Below, piece by piece: positions 36,786 to 44,912 of a stretch of 64,000 bases of DNA. The translations under genes were made by a program, and so were the position numbers. The notes under the pieces were generated by a model. That model was not told the DNA's origin, ran no database searches, and saw nothing but the letters and a program-made list of their open reading frames with translations. The DNA is taken from positions 124,001-188,000 of the forward strand of contig JAGVJJ010000007.1 in assembly GCA_020051175.1 (NCBI GenBank), given 5' to 3'. Position 1 is the first letter of the stretch, and each line of letters starts with the position of its first letter. This DNA is from Bacteroidia bacterium. Its GTDB lineage: Bacteria > Bacteroidota > Bacteroidia > 2-12-FULL-35-15.

Positions 36786-37570
36786 TAATTAAAAAATTTT
36801 TGTACTGCCCCTAAAAACTCCTCAAAAGAGGCTGCATTACCTGCAACAATCTCTTTCCCGAAAATATATCCATCCCCGCCTTTAAAATCAGTCACCTTGC
36901 CGCCTGCCTGCTGAACAATAAATGCTCCTGCGGCCACATCCCATGGCTGAAGGCTGTATTCATAAAATCCTTCAAACCTACCGCAGGCAACATAAGCCAG
37001 GTCTGTAGCTGCTGACCCCAGTCTTCTTAAGCCACGGGTATTTTTCATGAAATACTTGAACAGCTCCATGTACTCGTCCATACGTTGATAGTCGTAATAC
37101 GGGAAACCGGTAGCAAGCAAAGATGAGGCTAAAGTGGAGTTGGCTGATACGCTTATTTCTTTCCCGTTGAGGTAGGCCTTACTGCCTTCCCATGCATAAA
37201 AGCATTCATCCAGGTTGATTTCATAGATAATACCCATCACAAGCCTGTTGTCGCGCATTAATGCGATGCTTATGGCAAAACAGGGAAGGCCATGAATAAA
37301 GTTGGTGGTGCCATCCAAAGGGTCAATGATCCAATTGTAATGTTCGCCCTTTTTGGTGGATGTTCCTTCTTCTGCTATAAACCCCGCTTCAGGAAGAAGT
37401 GTGGATAAGCCTTCTACCAGCTTCTTTTCAGCAGTTTTGTCAACGTAGGAAACAAAATCGTTCTTTCCTTTTACCTCTATTTTTGCTGAAGAAAATTGCT
37501 CCTGCTGTTCTTTAATAAAAACACCAACTTTTTTAGTCAGTAAACATACATCCTGGCAAAGCTTTTGCAT
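36785..37570 (-). CDS. Inositol monophosphatase family protein
   Basis: The 261-residue protein has all IMPase metal sites: AEEGTS (Glu), WIIDPLDGTTNF and QPWDVAAGAF. It dephosphorylates inositol-1-phosphate or related sugar phosphates; some members (SuhB) act on rRNA transcription. No signal peptide. A 36-residue membrane ORF begins inside its stop codon. A TAATTTTG sequence at 37589-37596 (minus strand) may be its -7 element. Confidence 0.94.
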   Translation of the reverse strand: MQKLCQDVCLLTKKVGVFIKEQQEQFSSAKIEVKGKNDFVSYVDKTAEKKLVEGLSTLLPEAGFIAEEGTSTKKGEHYNWIIDPLDGTTNFIHGLPCFAISIALMRDNRLVMGIIYEINLDECFYAWEGSKAYLNGKEISVSANSTLASSLLATGFPYYDYQRMDEYMELFKYFMKNTRGLRRLGSAATDLAYVACGRFEGFYEYSLQPWDVAAGAFIVQQAGGKVTDFKGGDGYIFGKEIVAGNAASFEEFLGAVQKFFN

Positions 37571-37731
37571 ATAATCTGAAGGTTTTTACAAAATTACAAT
37601 TTAAAACCAACAGTGCGTAGGTTAAATGTAGTGTTGGCGCACTGAATTTATTACTTGTCGCTTAAAATGTATTCTGTAACACCATTCAGAAAAATATTCA
37701 GTAATTTTGAAATAATAAACAATGGGGGCCA

Positions 37732-38478
37732 ATGAAAAATAAAGCAGCTTATTTATCCGTCATTCAGCGTATTTGTGGTTTGGTTCTTTTTATCACACTT
37801 ATAGGTGTGCCTGTCCTGTCTGCACAAACCACTGCTAAACTTGATGTTTCAATTGCATTGAAAGTGAAAGACGGTGACTTAAAAAATGCCCTGGTTACCA
37901 TTACCCGTAAAGGTGAACCTTTTAAAGTGCTGGATCCCGGCAAGGGCGAAACCAGTGTTGAATTGCCTTTAGGCTATGAATACCAGTTTTCATTTGCAAA
38001 GCTTGGCTACATTACACAAAACATTTACATCGATACGCATGTTCCGGAACACAGGGAAAACGGGACTTTCAGAAAACAGATCTTTAAGGTGCAATTGGAG
38101 AAGGAGCGTGAGGAGGACAGACACGATGTTAAACTCGCCTATAATATGGATATTGAAGATTTCGATTATATCAAAGGCAATATTTCCAAAACCAATAAAG
38201 TTAAACCGGAAAATACAGCTGCCACTAAAACAAAGACCGAAACAAACGTGGTACAGGATCAAACGGATGCTCCTAAGCAGAACGCTAAGGCCGGGTCAAA
38301 AATAAAGGATAAAAAAGTGATCCAGCAGGATACCAAGCGTATCACAACCATTACCATTGTTATTGATGAAAAGGAGTACATCTATAAGAAGGAAGAGTAT
38401 GACTGGGGTGGTACTTTTTTCTATAAAAATGGTGTAGCTATTACTGCTGATACGTACCGTTCTGAAACGGAAGAGTAG
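37732..38478 (+). CDS. Secreted protein of unknown function with a carboxypeptidase-like N-terminal domain
   Basis: The 248-residue protein has a signal peptide (residues 1-31, ending PVLSAQ). Residues 35-125 look like a small beta sandwich of the carboxypeptidase-regulatory type (LKNALVTITRKGEPFKVLDPG, YEYQFSFAKLGYITQ). A Lys/Thr/Gln-rich linker (about 150-200) follows, and a short C-terminal strand-rich segment (TITIVIDEKEYIYKKEEYDWG). Similar domains precede OmpA-like or porin parts in Bacteroidota, but no such part follows. TAATTTTG at 37702-37709 may be its -7 element. Confidence 0.7.
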   Translation: MKNKAAYLSVIQRICGLVLFITLIGVPVLSAQTTAKLDVSIALKVKDGDLKNALVTITRKGEPFKVLDPGKGETSVELPLGYEYQFSFAKLGYITQNIYIDTHVPEHRENGTFRKQIFKVQLEKEREEDRHDVKLAYNMDIEDFDYIKGNISKTNKVKPENTAATKTKTETNVVQDQTDAPKQNAKAGSKIKDKKVIQQDTKRITTITIVIDEKEYIYKKEEYDWGGTFFYKNGVAITADTYRSETEE

Positions 38479-38526
38479 GCGTTCACGCAAAACTTATAGT
38501 TTGTATGGTTGGGATATTTCACCCCC

Positions 38527-39708
38527 TCAACCCATGCTGGATTTAAGTTTACTGGTTTTATCCAATTTTCTAAAATACAATATGCCGGCAACTCCAAGTA
38601 AAAACAACAATGTGGAAATAAGCTCTGCTTGGGTAAACCCGAAATTGCCAATGTGGTAAAGTGTATTAACACGTATTTTTTCTATAAAAAAACGCTCTAC
38701 ACCGTTAAAAATAAGGTAAAGAGAAAACAATACACCCGGGGTGGTAATACGTTTTCTTAAAAACCACAGCACAAAAAATAAAGCGGTACACATCAGTGTT
38801 TCATACAAAGGTGTAGGAAATACCGGTGGAACAAGGTGTGTACAGTACTTGTCGGAAAAGCAATTTGCCAGTGGCTCGCCAACACCATTTACATTATTGG
38901 GATAGTCGTAGCTCCATGCCCAGTCCGGTGCCCAGCTTAGCCAACCTGGTTTAGGTGCAAGATTATCTATCCCCCAATCTCCATCGCCCGCTACCTGGCA
39001 GCCAATACGGCCAACAGCATAAGCAAGCATTAATGCAGGTGCACAGGCATCAATCATGTGGGTTGCTGTAATTTTATTTTTATAACCGTAGTAAATCAGG
39101 GATATGGAAGCCAAAATCAGTCCACCATACATGGTTAGGCCGCTGAAGGAAAACAAGGCATCAATCGGGTCAGCCATAAATTCGTTCCAGTTTTCAAGGT
39201 TGTGAAATATCTTCGCTCCAAGTATTCCGGTGAATGCACCAATCAGGGTCATATTTCCTACATGTTCATGCGGATACATTTCTTTTTCCACCCAGGTTGG
39301 TTTATCCAGCTTCGTTTTTTCCTTTTCACGGTATTTTAAGTAAGCCGAAATACCTGCTCCAAGTATACCTCCCATAAAGCTGCCCTTCAGCGACAACAAA
39401 AATCCCTGTGTATTGTTGGTAAAAGCATTAAAATTAAGGGCGATATACAATACTTTATAACCAATGATGAATCCAATGATTCCAGATGTAACCAGCTCGG
39501 CAGTTGTAGCTTTTTCTCCTTCTAGGAATTTTACTTTAGATGGTTTTAAAAGACCTTCCTTTTCTTTTCTTTTCAACTCTCTCGACCATAGATAAGCAGC
39601 CACTAAAAAGGCCAGCGCAACAAAAAGGCCGAAGCTCTGGAACATTTTAAGAAAGGGCAAGTCGAGACCCAATAAGTCTTTTACAATATAATATAAGGAT
39701 GGATACAT
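38527..39708 (-). CDS. lgt: Prolipoprotein diacylglyceryl transferase family protein
   Basis: The 393-residue polytopic protein has the Lgt signature GRIGCQVAGDGDWG (catalytic Arg in the GRIGC box) near residue 230, and the C-terminal PLYETLMCTALFFVLWFLRKR helix with the family's Tyr/Glu. Lgt adds diacylglycerol to the lipobox Cys of prelipoproteins. It is about 100 residues longer than E. coli Lgt, mostly from a longer N-terminal part with two extra helices and a charged stretch. Several lipoproteins in this window are possible substrates. The symbol is given by signature; a paralogous role cannot be ruled out. Confidence 0.85.
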   Translation of the reverse strand: MYPSLYYIVKDLLGLDLPFLKMFQSFGLFVALAFLVAAYLWSRELKRKEKEGLLKPSKVKFLEGEKATTAELVTSGIIGFIIGYKVLYIALNFNAFTNNTQGFLLSLKGSFMGGILGAGISAYLKYREKEKTKLDKPTWVEKEMYPHEHVGNMTLIGAFTGILGAKIFHNLENWNEFMADPIDALFSFSGLTMYGGLILASISLIYYGYKNKITATHMIDACAPALMLAYAVGRIGCQVAGDGDWGIDNLAPKPGWLSWAPDWAWSYDYPNNVNGVGEPLANCFSDKYCTHLVPPVFPTPLYETLMCTALFFVLWFLRKRITTPGVLFSLYLIFNGVERFFIEKIRVNTLYHIGNFGFTQAELISTLLFLLGVAGILYFRKLDKTSKLKSSMG

Positions 39709-40150
39709 AGTTTCTGAATTAAACGGCTGCTGCCCATTACAAGCAACGTCATTTTACCGTTATGCGGTTGCGAATTTACAAATAATGCAGTTAGGAATTA
39801 CAGGAAAGCCTTATTTGAATACCATTATATAATTTAGGAATAAGACACCTGGAGCCTTTTTAGAATTTCGCTGAAGAATAAAATTTAGCCATCCCGCGTT
39901 TCTCGATCAGCCCGAAATAACCTGCGCGCTTTCATTTCGGGGTGGTCGAGATACTTGAGTAAGGGATATGTTAATAATTTAAATAAAATTTTAAACAGGC
40001 TCTAAGCCGCAAAATTGTGTTGGCAGATGCTTCGTATTGCTTAGCGTCTTTGTGGCTTTATGGCAATCTTATTTTCGCACAATTTAATTGCCCGCCCGAA
40101 ACATAATAAATTCGTAATTTAGCCCTTCTTGAAAACAATAATTATAAAAT
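39709..40150. other. Intergenic region of about 440 bp with a hairpin repeat
   Basis: No ORF is convincing. It holds an inverted repeat (ctcgatcagcccgaaat at 39902-39918 and atttcggggtggtcgag at 39934-39950, 15 of 17 paired) and a stretch near 40020-40065 (cttagcgtctttgtggcttt) of the kind dispersed in Bacteroidota genomes. It separates the divergent lgt and dapB genes, so it should also hold both promoters. Confidence 0.6.
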
Positions 40151-40870
40151 ATGAAAATTGCGCTTATCGGGTATGGGAAAATGGGTAAAGAAATTGAACA
40201 GATTGCTTTATCACGAGGACATGCCATTGTATTAAAGGTAGACAGGAACAATGCCGATACGTATTCTGTTGATGAACTTAAAAAAGCGGACGTGGCTATT
40301 GAGTTCAGCATTCCTAAATCGGCTGTTGCCAACATATACAAATGCTTTGATGCCAACGTGCCTGTAGTGGTTGGTACAACGGGTTGGTTAAGTGCTTTGA
40401 ATGAAGTGCAGGCCAAATGCGTGGACAATAATCAGGCTTTGTTTTACGCTTCCAATTACAGTATTGGGGTAAACCTGTTCTTTAAGCTCAATGAATATTT
40501 GGCAAAGATGATGAACGCTTATCCTGATTACAATGTAAGTATGGAAGAGATCCATCATGTGCATAAGCTGGATGCACCAAGCGGAACGGCTATTTCTTTG
40601 GCTAACCAGGTAATTGAGCAGATCAAAGAAAAGGAGAAGTGGGTGAATGGCGCTACCAATGCTACCAATGAGCTGGCTATTGTGTCAAAGCGCATTGATG
40701 AAGTTCCTGGAACACATACAGTAACGTATTCAAGCGCTGTTGACGAAATAAGTATTACTCACATCGCGCACAACCGTAAAGGGTTTGCCTTAGGTGCTGT
40801 GGTTGCTGCTGAATGGATTGCAGGGAAGAAAGGAGTTTATGGAATGAATGATTTGATGAGCTTTAAATAA
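40151..40870 (+). CDS. dapB: 4-hydroxy-tetrahydrodipicolinate reductase
   Basis: The 239-residue enzyme has the nucleotide-binding GYGKMGKEIEQIA loop at the N-terminus, the VVGTTGW segment near residue 80 and the DapB signature EIHHVHKLDAPSGTA near residue 137. It catalyses the NAD(P)H reduction step toward lysine and diaminopimelate. It is slightly shorter than E. coli DapB (273), as is usual in this phylum. It stands alone, with a long hairpin repeat after its stop. Confidence 0.95.
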   Translation: MKIALIGYGKMGKEIEQIALSRGHAIVLKVDRNNADTYSVDELKKADVAIEFSIPKSAVANIYKCFDANVPVVVGTTGWLSALNEVQAKCVDNNQALFYASNYSIGVNLFFKLNEYLAKMMNAYPDYNVSMEEIHHVHKLDAPSGTAISLANQVIEQIKEKEKWVNGATNATNELAIVSKRIDEVPGTHTVTYSSAVDEISITHIAHNRKGFALGAVVAAEWIAGKKGVYGMNDLMSFK

Positions 40871-40888
40871 GCGTCAAATCCACTGCAA

Positions 40889-40946
40889 GGTCTTCGACAG
40901 GCTTAGACTGACTACGCGCGCGGTCAGTCTGGGCCTGTCGAAGACC
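40889..40946. repeat. Long palindromic repeat
   Basis: Outer arms ggtcttcgacagg (40889-40901) and cctgtcgaagacc (40934-40946) are perfect, inner arms gactgac / gtcagtc (40906-40912 and 40923-40929) are also perfect, around gcgcgc. It belongs to the dispersed CTTCGACA..-type repeats of Bacteroidota, 18 bp after dapB. There is a run of G after it, and no T-run. Confidence 0.8.
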
Positions 40947-41089
40947 AGGGGGGGGGCAAATTTTGTGGAAGAACGAATGTTTCTTTTTTGATTAAAAAGA
41001 GGCACATCTACCTTAGCCAATTTATGTTAATTATAAGGCACATTTTTTAATTTTTGTACTTTCGTAACACATTCTAGATAAACGTTTTT

Positions 41090-42838
41090 ATGGATACTTC
41101 GTATTTGTTATTAATTGTGTTTTCGATCACTACTGTTATTGGTTTATGGAAGCTGTTTCCATTAGCCGGAGAAGAGGGGTGGAAAGCATTTGTACCTTTC
41201 TATAATTTTATCGTTTGGCTCAAAATTATTCAAAAGCCCTGGTGGTGGATTTTTCTGATTATTACTCCCGGTGTAAATTTTTTAATGTTCGGCATCATGT
41301 GTTTATTGCTTGCAAAAGCATTCAATAAACGCAGCTTTTCTGAAAAAGCCATCGCATTCCTCGCAGGGTATCTTTACCTTCCATACCTGGGTTTTCAAAA
41401 GGATACAGTTTATGTTGGACCTGAGGACACAAGTAAACTAAAGCCATCCATAGCGCGTGAATGGACGGAAGCCATTGTATTTGCTGTGGTTGCAGCAACG
41501 GTTATCCGTACCTTTTTCTTTGAAGCGTTTACAATTCCAACTTCATCGCTCGAAAAGTCAATGATGGTGGGCGATTACCTGTTTGTAAGTAAAGTTAGCT
41601 ACGGAGCGAAAATTCCCAATACCCCATTGTCATTCCCATTTGCACATCATACACTGCCTTTTACCGAGCAAACAAAATCCTATGTGGAGTGGTTCAAGCT
41701 GCCTTATTTCCGTTTGCCCGGACTGGCGGATGTGAAGAACAATGATATTGTTGTTTTCAATTATCCGGATGGTGATACCGTTGCGCTCGATCACCAGAAC
41801 CAAAGTTATTACCAGATATGCCGTAACAATGGCTTTAAAAGCCTTTATAATAAGCCCAACGTAAAGGTTAAAATAGGCTATGATGAGCAGGGACAGTATC
41901 TCTACGCTCCTATTGGCGATGTTGTAGCGCGTCCTCCGGATAAGCGCGAAAATTATGTAAAACGTTGCGTTGCCATTGCTGGCGATACACTTCAAATCAT
42001 TAACCAGAAACTATTGATCAATAACAAGCCGGCTTATGTGGCGCCAACTATGCAGTACCATTATAAGGTAAGAACAGATGGAACGGAATTTGACGCTAAA
42101 TTGATTAAAAAGCTGGATATTACCGATGAAGGTAGTGGCTGCTATTTATACAAAATCGATACTACCGGTGAAAAGGAAATAATAGTGAACCTTCCGTTTA
42201 ATAAGGTAGACAAGGTGAAAAGCCTTCCGTTCGTAAAATCTGTAGAGCCATATATTGCGAAAGGGCCAGGAGAGGGGGATCCTAGCATATTCCCTCATAG
42301 CCCTGATTATGCATGGAACAATGATAATTTCGGACCACTTTATATCCCTAAAAAAGGAGCAACGGTGGAGTTGAATACAACCAATATTGTACTTTACGAC
42401 AGGATTATTAAGAATTATGAGCTGAATGACCTGGAAGTGAAAGGTGGCAAAATATTTATCAATGGGCAACCGGCAACATCCTATACCTTTAAAATGGATT
42501 ACTATTTTATGATGGGAGATAACCGCCATAATTCAGCCGATTCACGCTGCTGGGGATTTGTGCCGGAAGATCATGTTGTGGGCAAGCCCGTATTTGTTTG
42601 GATGAGCATTAAAGAAGACAACCCGAATGTTTACAATCCACAGAAGAGTGGTTTCTTAAAGAAATTGAAAACGTCCCTGTTTGAGGATCCGGAGCGCAGA
42701 AAACGTTTCTTTACCTTCGTTGGAAACGATGGCTTGTCGCGTTCTTACCTCATTCACTTTATTGTAATTGTTGCAGCAATATCAGGTTTTGTATATTTCA
42801 AAAATAAACGGGCCGAGAAAAACGCGAAGGACGCTTAG
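41090..42838 (+). CDS. lepB: Signal peptidase I with N-terminal membrane extension
   Basis: The 582-residue protein starts with an extra domain of about 115 residues with three hydrophobic segments (GWKAFVPFYNFIVWLKI resembles DUF5684). The S26 part has box B FTIPTSSLEKSMMVGDYLFVSK with the nucleophile Ser before Leu (a Bacteroidota variant of Ser-Met), box D ENYVKRCVAIAGD with the general-base Lys, and box E MMGDNRHNSADSR. A large insert separates D and E, and a second helix closes the protein (IVIVAAISGFVYF). It cleaves signal peptides at the outer face of the inner membrane. A second homologue follows at 42953. Confidence 0.92.
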   Translation: MDTSYLLLIVFSITTVIGLWKLFPLAGEEGWKAFVPFYNFIVWLKIIQKPWWWIFLIITPGVNFLMFGIMCLLLAKAFNKRSFSEKAIAFLAGYLYLPYLGFQKDTVYVGPEDTSKLKPSIAREWTEAIVFAVVAATVIRTFFFEAFTIPTSSLEKSMMVGDYLFVSKVSYGAKIPNTPLSFPFAHHTLPFTEQTKSYVEWFKLPYFRLPGLADVKNNDIVVFNYPDGDTVALDHQNQSYYQICRNNGFKSLYNKPNVKVKIGYDEQGQYLYAPIGDVVARPPDKRENYVKRCVAIAGDTLQIINQKLLINNKPAYVAPTMQYHYKVRTDGTEFDAKLIKKLDITDEGSGCYLYKIDTTGEKEIIVNLPFNKVDKVKSLPFVKSVEPYIAKGPGEGDPSIFPHSPDYAWNNDNFGPLYIPKKGATVELNTTNIVLYDRIIKNYELNDLEVKGGKIFINGQPATSYTFKMDYYFMMGDNRHNSADSRCWGFVPEDHVVGKPVFVWMSIKEDNPNVYNPQKSGFLKKLKTSLFEDPERRKRFFTFVGNDGLSRSYLIHFIVIVAAISGFVYFKNKRAEKNAKDA

Positions 42839-42952
42839 TGTCATTGCCTGAAACTGAAGTGGTTACTTTTTTGCTGGCTTTATAAGCCCGTAAAATGGTA
42901 ACCATTCCTGTTTATAACCGTATTATTTCATAAACACATTCCAACTGTTGAT

Positions 42953-44011
42953 TTGAAAAAAGGTTCAACCATAAGAGAATGGATAAAAGCAATACTTCTT
43001 GCTTTTATAACAATTATACTTATCCGGGTGTTTTGTTTTGAAGCTTTTACCATTTCCTCTTCTTCTATGGAAAAAACCTTATTTACCGGTGATTATGTAC
43101 TGGTAAATAAGCTTAGCTACGGTCCGCGGATACCAATGACGTTGTTTTCAATGCCTTTCGCCCATCAGCGCATGCCTTTTACTGAAAATACAAACTCGTA
43201 TCTTAACTGGTTGCAACTGCCCTATAAACGGCTGTTTGGGACACCCGATGTGAAACACAACGATGTCATTATGTTCAACTATCCTATGGAAGAGGAACAT
43301 CCTGTTGATCAGCGCATTTATTATATCAAGCGCTGCGTGGGCATTCCGGGGGATATGCTGGAAATACGGAAAGGACAGGTATATATCAACAGCCACTACA
43401 ATGATGTGCCCGAAAAGCTTCAGTTCAGCTATAAAGTAATTTCCGACAAGGATACGGTTGACTCGGAAGCTTTGGCCCGGATTGGCATTACAGAAGGCGG
43501 TAAGCTGCGCAATTTTGGTGAGTTTTGGTTCGGTTTGAGTTCCCAGAATGTAGACAGTATCAAACGCATTATGAATGTTTTGAGGGTAGAACCCATTATT
43601 GAAAAAAAAGGCACTTACAGCGATTATATGTTTCCGGAAGACGAACGGTTTTTGTGGAACGTGGATTTTTTTGGCCCTGTATATGTACCGAAAGCAGGGG
43701 ATTCTATAGAGATGGCTGTGCAGACATTGCCTTTGTACAAGAGGATAATTGATGTGTATGAAAACAACGATGTACGTGTCAGTGGCGACTCCATTTTTAT
43801 CAATGATAAATATGCCACGCATTATACGTTTAAATCAAATTATTATTTTATGATGGGCGATAACCGCCACAATTCGGCCGATTCACGTTTCTGGGGCTTT
43901 TTGCCCGAAAGCCATATTGTTGGAAAAGCTGCTGTTGTTTTGCTTTCTATCAATAAAACAGATTCAACGAGCAGTATACGTTGGGACAGGTGGTTTAAAT
44001 CAATTGAGTAA
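42953..44011 (+). CDS. Signal peptidase I, second copy
   Basis: The 352-residue frame opens with TTG at 42953 (no upstream ATG fits; the protein begins MKKGSTIREWIKAILLAFITI). The anchor helix is followed by box B FTISSSSMEKTLFTGDYVLVNK (Ser before Met), box D IYYIKRCVGIPGD (Lys present) and box E MMGDNRHNSADSR. Both catalytic residues are intact. It lacks the N-terminal extension of the copy at 41090. Its stop is directly followed by the first arm of the inverted repeat at 44016. Confidence 0.9.
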   Translation: MKKGSTIREWIKAILLAFITIILIRVFCFEAFTISSSSMEKTLFTGDYVLVNKLSYGPRIPMTLFSMPFAHQRMPFTENTNSYLNWLQLPYKRLFGTPDVKHNDVIMFNYPMEEEHPVDQRIYYIKRCVGIPGDMLEIRKGQVYINSHYNDVPEKLQFSYKVISDKDTVDSEALARIGITEGGKLRNFGEFWFGLSSQNVDSIKRIMNVLRVEPIIEKKGTYSDYMFPEDERFLWNVDFFGPVYVPKAGDSIEMAVQTLPLYKRIIDVYENNDVRVSGDSIFINDKYATHYTFKSNYYFMMGDNRHNSADSRFWGFLPESHIVGKAAVVLLSINKTDSTSSIRWDRWFKSIE

Positions 44012-44015
44012 AAGG

Positions 44016-44134
44016 CCCCTTCCAGCCTCCCCAAAGGCAAGGGGATAGATAAAATTTTTAATTTTTGAAAATGAATGAACACTATCAAACGGTAAATGGC
44101 TCAAACTCCTCCCCTTTGGGGAGGCTGGGAGGGG
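44016..44134. repeat. Inverted repeat pair bracketing a start codon
   Basis: Arms 44016-44037 and 44113-44134 (22 bp, one mismatch) are inverted copies of a GC-rich element. The 75-bp interval holds the leader and the ATG (44065) of the wbqC-like gene. The second arm is translated as part of that protein (SPLGRLGGA). The same element type is present at 1893-1925. Confidence 0.85.
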
Positions 44135-44742
44135 CTGCTATTTTATCTACTGCATACCTCGGGCCCATCCAGCATTATTCCAAACTTTTTTTATACCCGG
44201 AATGTACTATCGAACACTATGAGCATTTTACAAAACAAACCTACCGTAGTAGGTGCGATGTTTATTCGCCCAATGGTTTGATTACGCTGAGCGTTCCACT
44301 TGTTAAACGCGCAAAGCGGCAGGCCGTGAAAGATTTGAAAATATCGTATGACTACGACTGGCAGCTGCTGCATTGGCGAACACTGGAATCGGGCTACAGG
44401 CGTTCCCCGTTTTTTGAATATTATGAAGATGATTTTTATCCCTTTTACAGTGATAAAAAGTATGATTTTTTGATTGACCTGAATGAAGACCTGCAGCAGG
44501 TGGTACTGGAGCTTTTAAAGAAAAGGCCAAACTATGATTTTAGCACAGAATACCATAAAAGCTATCCCGAGGCTGACGATTACCGCGAAATCATTTCACC
44601 GAAAGTGCCATTGGAAACGGATACGCTTTACCAAATAAGGCCATACTCCCAGGTATTCGATACCAGGCACGGTTTTATACCTAATCTGAGCATTGTGGAT
44701 TTGCTCTTTAATCAGGGCCCCAGGGCAACGGAGTTTATCTGA
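44065..44742 (+). CDS. WbqC family protein with repeat-derived N-terminal extension
   Basis: The 225-residue protein matches WbqC from residue 25 on: ILSTAYLGPIQHYSKL, with DVYSPNGLITLSVPLVKRAK and LKISYDYDWQLLHWRTLESGYRRSPFFEYYEDDF. WbqC-like genes occur in O-antigen and surface polysaccharide settings; the activity is not certain. Residues 15-24 (SSPLGRLGGA) are encoded by the right arm of the inverted repeat, and no other start codon lies between it and the conserved part, so the extension is presumably made. The usual family start is close to the LSTAYL segment. Confidence 0.88.
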   Translation: MKMNEHYQTVNGSNSSPLGRLGGAAILSTAYLGPIQHYSKLFLYPECTIEHYEHFTKQTYRSRCDVYSPNGLITLSVPLVKRAKRQAVKDLKISYDYDWQLLHWRTLESGYRRSPFFEYYEDDFYPFYSDKKYDFLIDLNEDLQQVVLELLKKRPNYDFSTEYHKSYPEADDYREIISPKVPLETDTLYQIRPYSQVFDTRHGFIPNLSIVDLLFNQGPRATEFI

Positions 44743-44762
44743 ACCAAAATACCAATTTGTTG

Positions 44763-44900
44763 TTATCTTTGGCCTTTAATTATTAAGTTAATAGTTATTA
44801 GGTTATTAGTTAATGGGAATAGCTAATGAATTAAACAGAAGCTTTCAATAACGCAAATGCCCCAATAACTTAATAACTCAGTAACCGAATAACATAATTA
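44763..44900. repeat. AT-rich inverted motif region upstream of the carboxylase gene
   Basis: Contains several forms of taataactt / aagttatta-like sequence (attattaagttaatagttatt near 44775 and aataacttaataactcagtaac near 44864) in opposite orientation. It looks like low-complexity or weakly palindromic DNA; no function is apparent. Confidence 0.4.
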
Positions 44901-44912
44901 GCATTTATCGAA

